7,567 bases of DNA, taken from the NCBI GenBank assembly GCA_902485915.1, contig CABTMH010000108.1:1-7567 (forward strand), read 5' to 3'. Below are positions 5,411 to 7,567 of this stretch, piece by piece. The position numbers were made by a program, and so were the translations under genes. This stretch comes from an uncultured Oribacterium sp. Lineage in GTDB: Bacteria; Bacillota; Clostridia; Lachnospirales; Lachnospiraceae. Under the pieces are notes generated by a model. It saw nothing but the letters and a program-made list of their open reading frames with translations, did no database searches and was not told where the DNA came from. The number at the start of each line of letters is the position of its first letter. The stretch's first letter is position 1.

Positions 5411-7522
5411 ATGAGAGACGATTTTGAATATACAGAGAAGTCCAGAGGACAGTCCCGTGCACGCGGTGCGGCATCCTCGAGAAGCAGCCACAGCAGCGGA
5501 TATACGGGACCACGTTCGTCGGGCAGTCGCAGCAGCTATGCGGGCGGGAGCCGTACCGGCCGTTCGACCGGAAACGGTGGACGACGCGGCGGTGCGCATG
5601 GGCGGAAGCCCCAGGATGGGCCGAACATGAAGCTCGTGCTCGGCGCCGTGCTCCTGTTCCTGATCGTGGGCGGTGGGCTCGTGTTTGCCGTACGTGGTGG
5701 ATTCATCGGCGGTGCGCAGGAATCTTCGGCGGCTGTGGAAGAGACGACGCAGAGTGTGCTGTTTACGGATACCGATACCATCCATAAGGATATCACCCTC
5801 GACCTCCGTGCGCTTTCGCCGGATGCGCAGAGCCTGAATCTGAACGGCATGAACCGCGAGGCGGTGAAGCAGGCCATCCACGAAGCCTACAGCTGGAACC
5901 TCGTAGTGAAGAACGCGAATCCATCCATCGACAGCTTCAAGATGCCGGATCTTTCGGTCTATGATGAGGAGAAGGAAACCGAGACGAGCAGCAGCTCCGG
6001 TGAGAGTGATAACGATGGCTCCGTACAGGAGGTGGTGGTAGATAATCCTTATGCCAGCGTGACGATCCGCCCGGAAGCGAAGAGCTTCGCCATCCCTGAT
6101 CTCATCGGCGAGCAGGTGGATACGCTGGTCGAGCAGATCTTCACGGATTATGCGGCGATGATCGCAGAAGAATCTGCATCGGCGTCTGCCGGCAGTGAGA
6201 CGTCGGGCGAAGCAGAGGAGAGTACAGACGCTTCGGAAGCAGAAAGCGAGACCGAGGGCACGACGGAGGCAGTCAGCGATTATGCGCTGACGCTGCCGGA
6301 TATGAGCGCGCAGATTTCGGATTACATGAAGCAGCTCGCCATCGTATGGAAGATGAGCCCGAAGAACGGCGACATCACAAGCTACGATAAGGAGAGCGGT
6401 GAGTTCGTCTTCGGTGGCTCTGTGGCGGGCTATGCGGTCAACGCGGAGGCGACCGCACAGAAGGTGATGGCGTCCATCGGACAGCATGTCTATGACGCGA
6501 CGATCGAGTGCGAGGGTGAGAAGGTCTCCGCATCGGATTCCTCCATCAAGGATCTGTATGGCACGATCGGCAGCTTCACGACGAAGACCACGAGTAACGC
6601 GACCCGTAACAAGAACGTGAAGCTGGCAGCGGCCGCCATCAACGGTACCGTGCTCCAGCCGGGTGAGGAATTCTCCTTTAATAAGACCGTCGGCCAGCGT
6701 ACTGAGGCGAAGGGCTATGGTGCGGCCGGCGCGTATAATAACGGTGAGGTCGTGCAGGAGGTCGGCGGCGGTGTCTGCCAGGTTTCCTCGACCCTCTATA
6801 ATGCCGTGTTCCGTTCGGGACTCACGACGACCTATCGTCGCTCCCATACCTTCGCACCGACCTATGTCACACCGGGTGCCGATGCGACGGTTTCCTACCC
6901 GGGTCCGGACTATCAGTTTATCAATAATTCGGATCACGCCATCGGTATCCGTGCATGGTATGAGGACCAGACCTGTACCGTTCAGATCTATGGTGTCCGT
7001 GTGCTTCCGAAGGGCGAGAGCTGGGAGCTCGTCTGCGAGAAGACCGCAGACCTTCCGGTGCCGGCACCGAAGATCATCACCCCGGAGGAGGGGGCAGAGT
7101 CTGCGGGCTCTGCGGGCTCCGAGTGGCAGGCCTATAAGGTGATTCATAAGGCCGACGGAACGACCGAGAAGGTGAAGGATCATACGGCACACTACAACGG
7201 TCATACACCGAAGCAGTATGCGCCGGGCACGACGGAGTCAACCGCAGAGTCCTCGATCGCGGAGAGCGGAGAGTCGACGGCGGAGAGTGGAAGCACGTCA
7301 GAATCCATGGTATCCGAAAACGGACCGAAGCCATCCACGGACGAGACGAAGTCCACGACAGAAGTGAAGCCGTCACCGGCCCCGGAGACGAGTCCGGCCG
7401 AGACCGCGAAGAAGCCGGAGGCACCGACCCCGGAGACGGGGGCCTCGAAGCATGAGGTCATCGAAGCACCGGGGGCACAGGAGGCCCCGGATGACGATGA
7501 GATCATCCAGGATGGCCCATAA
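5411..7522 (+). CDS. VanW-family membrane-anchored extracellular protein (YoaR-like)
   Basis: The protein has 703 residues from the ATG at 5411. Residues 1-72 are a disordered, basic Arg/Gly/Ser-rich cytoplasmic tail. One transmembrane helix follows (about 73-95, MKLVLGAVLLFLIVGGG), so the rest is probably outside the cell (type II anchor, no Cys lipobox). The ectodomain runs through a segment with NLNGMNREAV (about 143-152), acidic Ser/Glu/Thr-rich inserts (about 185-205 and 253-287), a stretch resembling the PG_binding_4 domain (about 289-375, with GEFVFGGSVAGYAV), and a VanW domain (about 403-530) marked by INGTVLQPGEEFSFN and EVGGGVCQVSSTLYNA. A G5-like segment (about 569-604) and a Ser/Thr/Glu/Pro-rich acidic tail to the end come last. 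There is no LPXTG or C-terminal anchor. VanW is an accessory protein of vanB-type vancomycin resistance, but its biochemical role is unknown and no van genes are here, so resistance should not be inferred. A cell-wall role is my inference. Confidence 0.9.
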   Translation: MRDDFEYTEKSRGQSRARGAASSRSSHSSGYTGPRSSGSRSSYAGGSRTGRSTGNGGRRGGAHGRKPQDGPNMKLVLGAVLLFLIVGGGLVFAVRGGFIGGAQESSAAVEETTQSVLFTDTDTIHKDITLDLRALSPDAQSLNLNGMNREAVKQAIHEAYSWNLVVKNANPSIDSFKMPDLSVYDEEKETETSSSSGESDNDGSVQEVVVDNPYASVTIRPEAKSFAIPDLIGEQVDTLVEQIFTDYAAMIAEESASASAGSETSGEAEESTDASEAESETEGTTEAVSDYALTLPDMSAQISDYMKQLAIVWKMSPKNGDITSYDKESGEFVFGGSVAGYAVNAEATAQKVMASIGQHVYDATIECEGEKVSASDSSIKDLYGTIGSFTTKTTSNATRNKNVKLAAAAINGTVLQPGEEFSFNKTVGQRTEAKGYGAAGAYNNGEVVQEVGGGVCQVSSTLYNAVFRSGLTTTYRRSHTFAPTYVTPGADATVSYPGPDYQFINNSDHAIGIRAWYEDQTCTVQIYGVRVLPKGESWELVCEKTADLPVPAPKIITPEEGAESAGSAGSEWQAYKVIHKADGTTEKVKDHTAHYNGHTPKQYAPGTTESTAESSIAESGESTAESGSTSESMVSENGPKPSTDETKSTTEVKPSPAPETSPAETAKKPEAPTPETGASKHEVIEAPGAQEAPDDDEIIQDGP
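7100..7117 (+). repeat. Two-copy 9-bp tandem repeat inside the VanW-family gene
   Basis: TCTGCGGGC occurs twice back to back (7100-7108 and 7109-7117), in frame, encoding the repeated SAG of the linker between the VanW and G5-like segments. Gain or loss of a copy would keep the frame and change only linker length. Confidence 0.85.
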
Positions 7523-7528
7523 GACTTT

Positions 7529-7555
7529 GGGGTCTGCCCCCCCCATTAAATTTTT
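7529..7555 (+). terminator. Weak terminator-like hairpin with C8 run after the VanW-family gene
   Basis: GGGG (7529-7532) can pair with part of an eight-C run (7537-7544), using a TCTG loop or a larger one. A five-T run (7551-7555) comes after an intervening ATTAAA. The gap between stem and T run makes this a poor terminator compared with the other two, and the window ends 12 bases later, so a better one may lie beyond. Confidence 0.35.
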
Positions 7556-7567
7556 CTAAACAGAATC

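Noticed and set aside
5405..7204. A 599-codon open frame antisense to the VanW-family gene
   Set aside because: Also codon-aligned with the sense gene. The sense strand has a ribosome binding site, transmembrane helix and VanW motifs; the antisense product has none.
5411..7522. Vancomycin-resistance gene
   Set aside because: VanW-domain proteins are widespread in Bacillota without resistance. No vanH/A/B/X/R/S genes are in the window, so the domain alone does not indicate resistance.
7209..7522. Sortase-anchored surface protein tail
   Set aside because: The Ser/Thr/Glu/Pro-rich tail resembles a wall-spanning region, but there is no LPXTG motif, hydrophobic segment or basic end; the protein stops at an acidic IIQDGP.

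Overview
The window looks like ordinary chromosomal DNA from a GC-rich member of the Bacillota, probably Clostridia-like or Erysipelotrichia-like, though I cannot place it at family level. Three things support this. The leucyl-tRNA synthetase is of the short Gram-positive size and lacks the leucine-specific insert found in E. coli. A secreted or membrane VanW/YoaR-type protein is present. Strong AGGAGG-type ribosome binding sites and U-tract hairpin terminators separate the genes.

Layout, left to right. Bases 1-521 on the minus strand hold the N-terminal 173 codons of a prephenate dehydrogenase (tyrA) that runs off the left edge. A 277-base divergent intergenic region (522-798) follows. It contains a good sigma-A-type promoter for leuS (681-709), a perfect 10-bp palindrome, an imperfect hairpin and only weak promoter candidates for tyrA. 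I see no T-box in it. leuS (799-3216) ends at a very strong terminator (3262-3296). uvrC follows (3386-5293, preferred ATG) and ends in a UUCG-capped terminator (5360-5385). The last gene (5411-7522) encodes a 703-residue single-pass membrane protein with a VanW domain, followed by only a weak terminator-like hairpin and a C8 run.

The genes do not form an obvious shared pathway: tyrosine biosynthesis, leucine charging, nucleotide excision repair and a cell-envelope protein. The terminators after leuS and uvrC suggest that the three rightward genes are separate transcription units, though I found no convincing uvrC promoter. I see no mobile element, CRISPR array, tRNA or rRNA, and no clear novel system. 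The most unusual item is the VanW-family protein: it has an Arg/Gly/Ser-rich cytoplasmic tail and acidic low-complexity insertions. The overlap of a candidate promoter with the uvrC terminator, and the different codon style of tyrA, are also worth a look.
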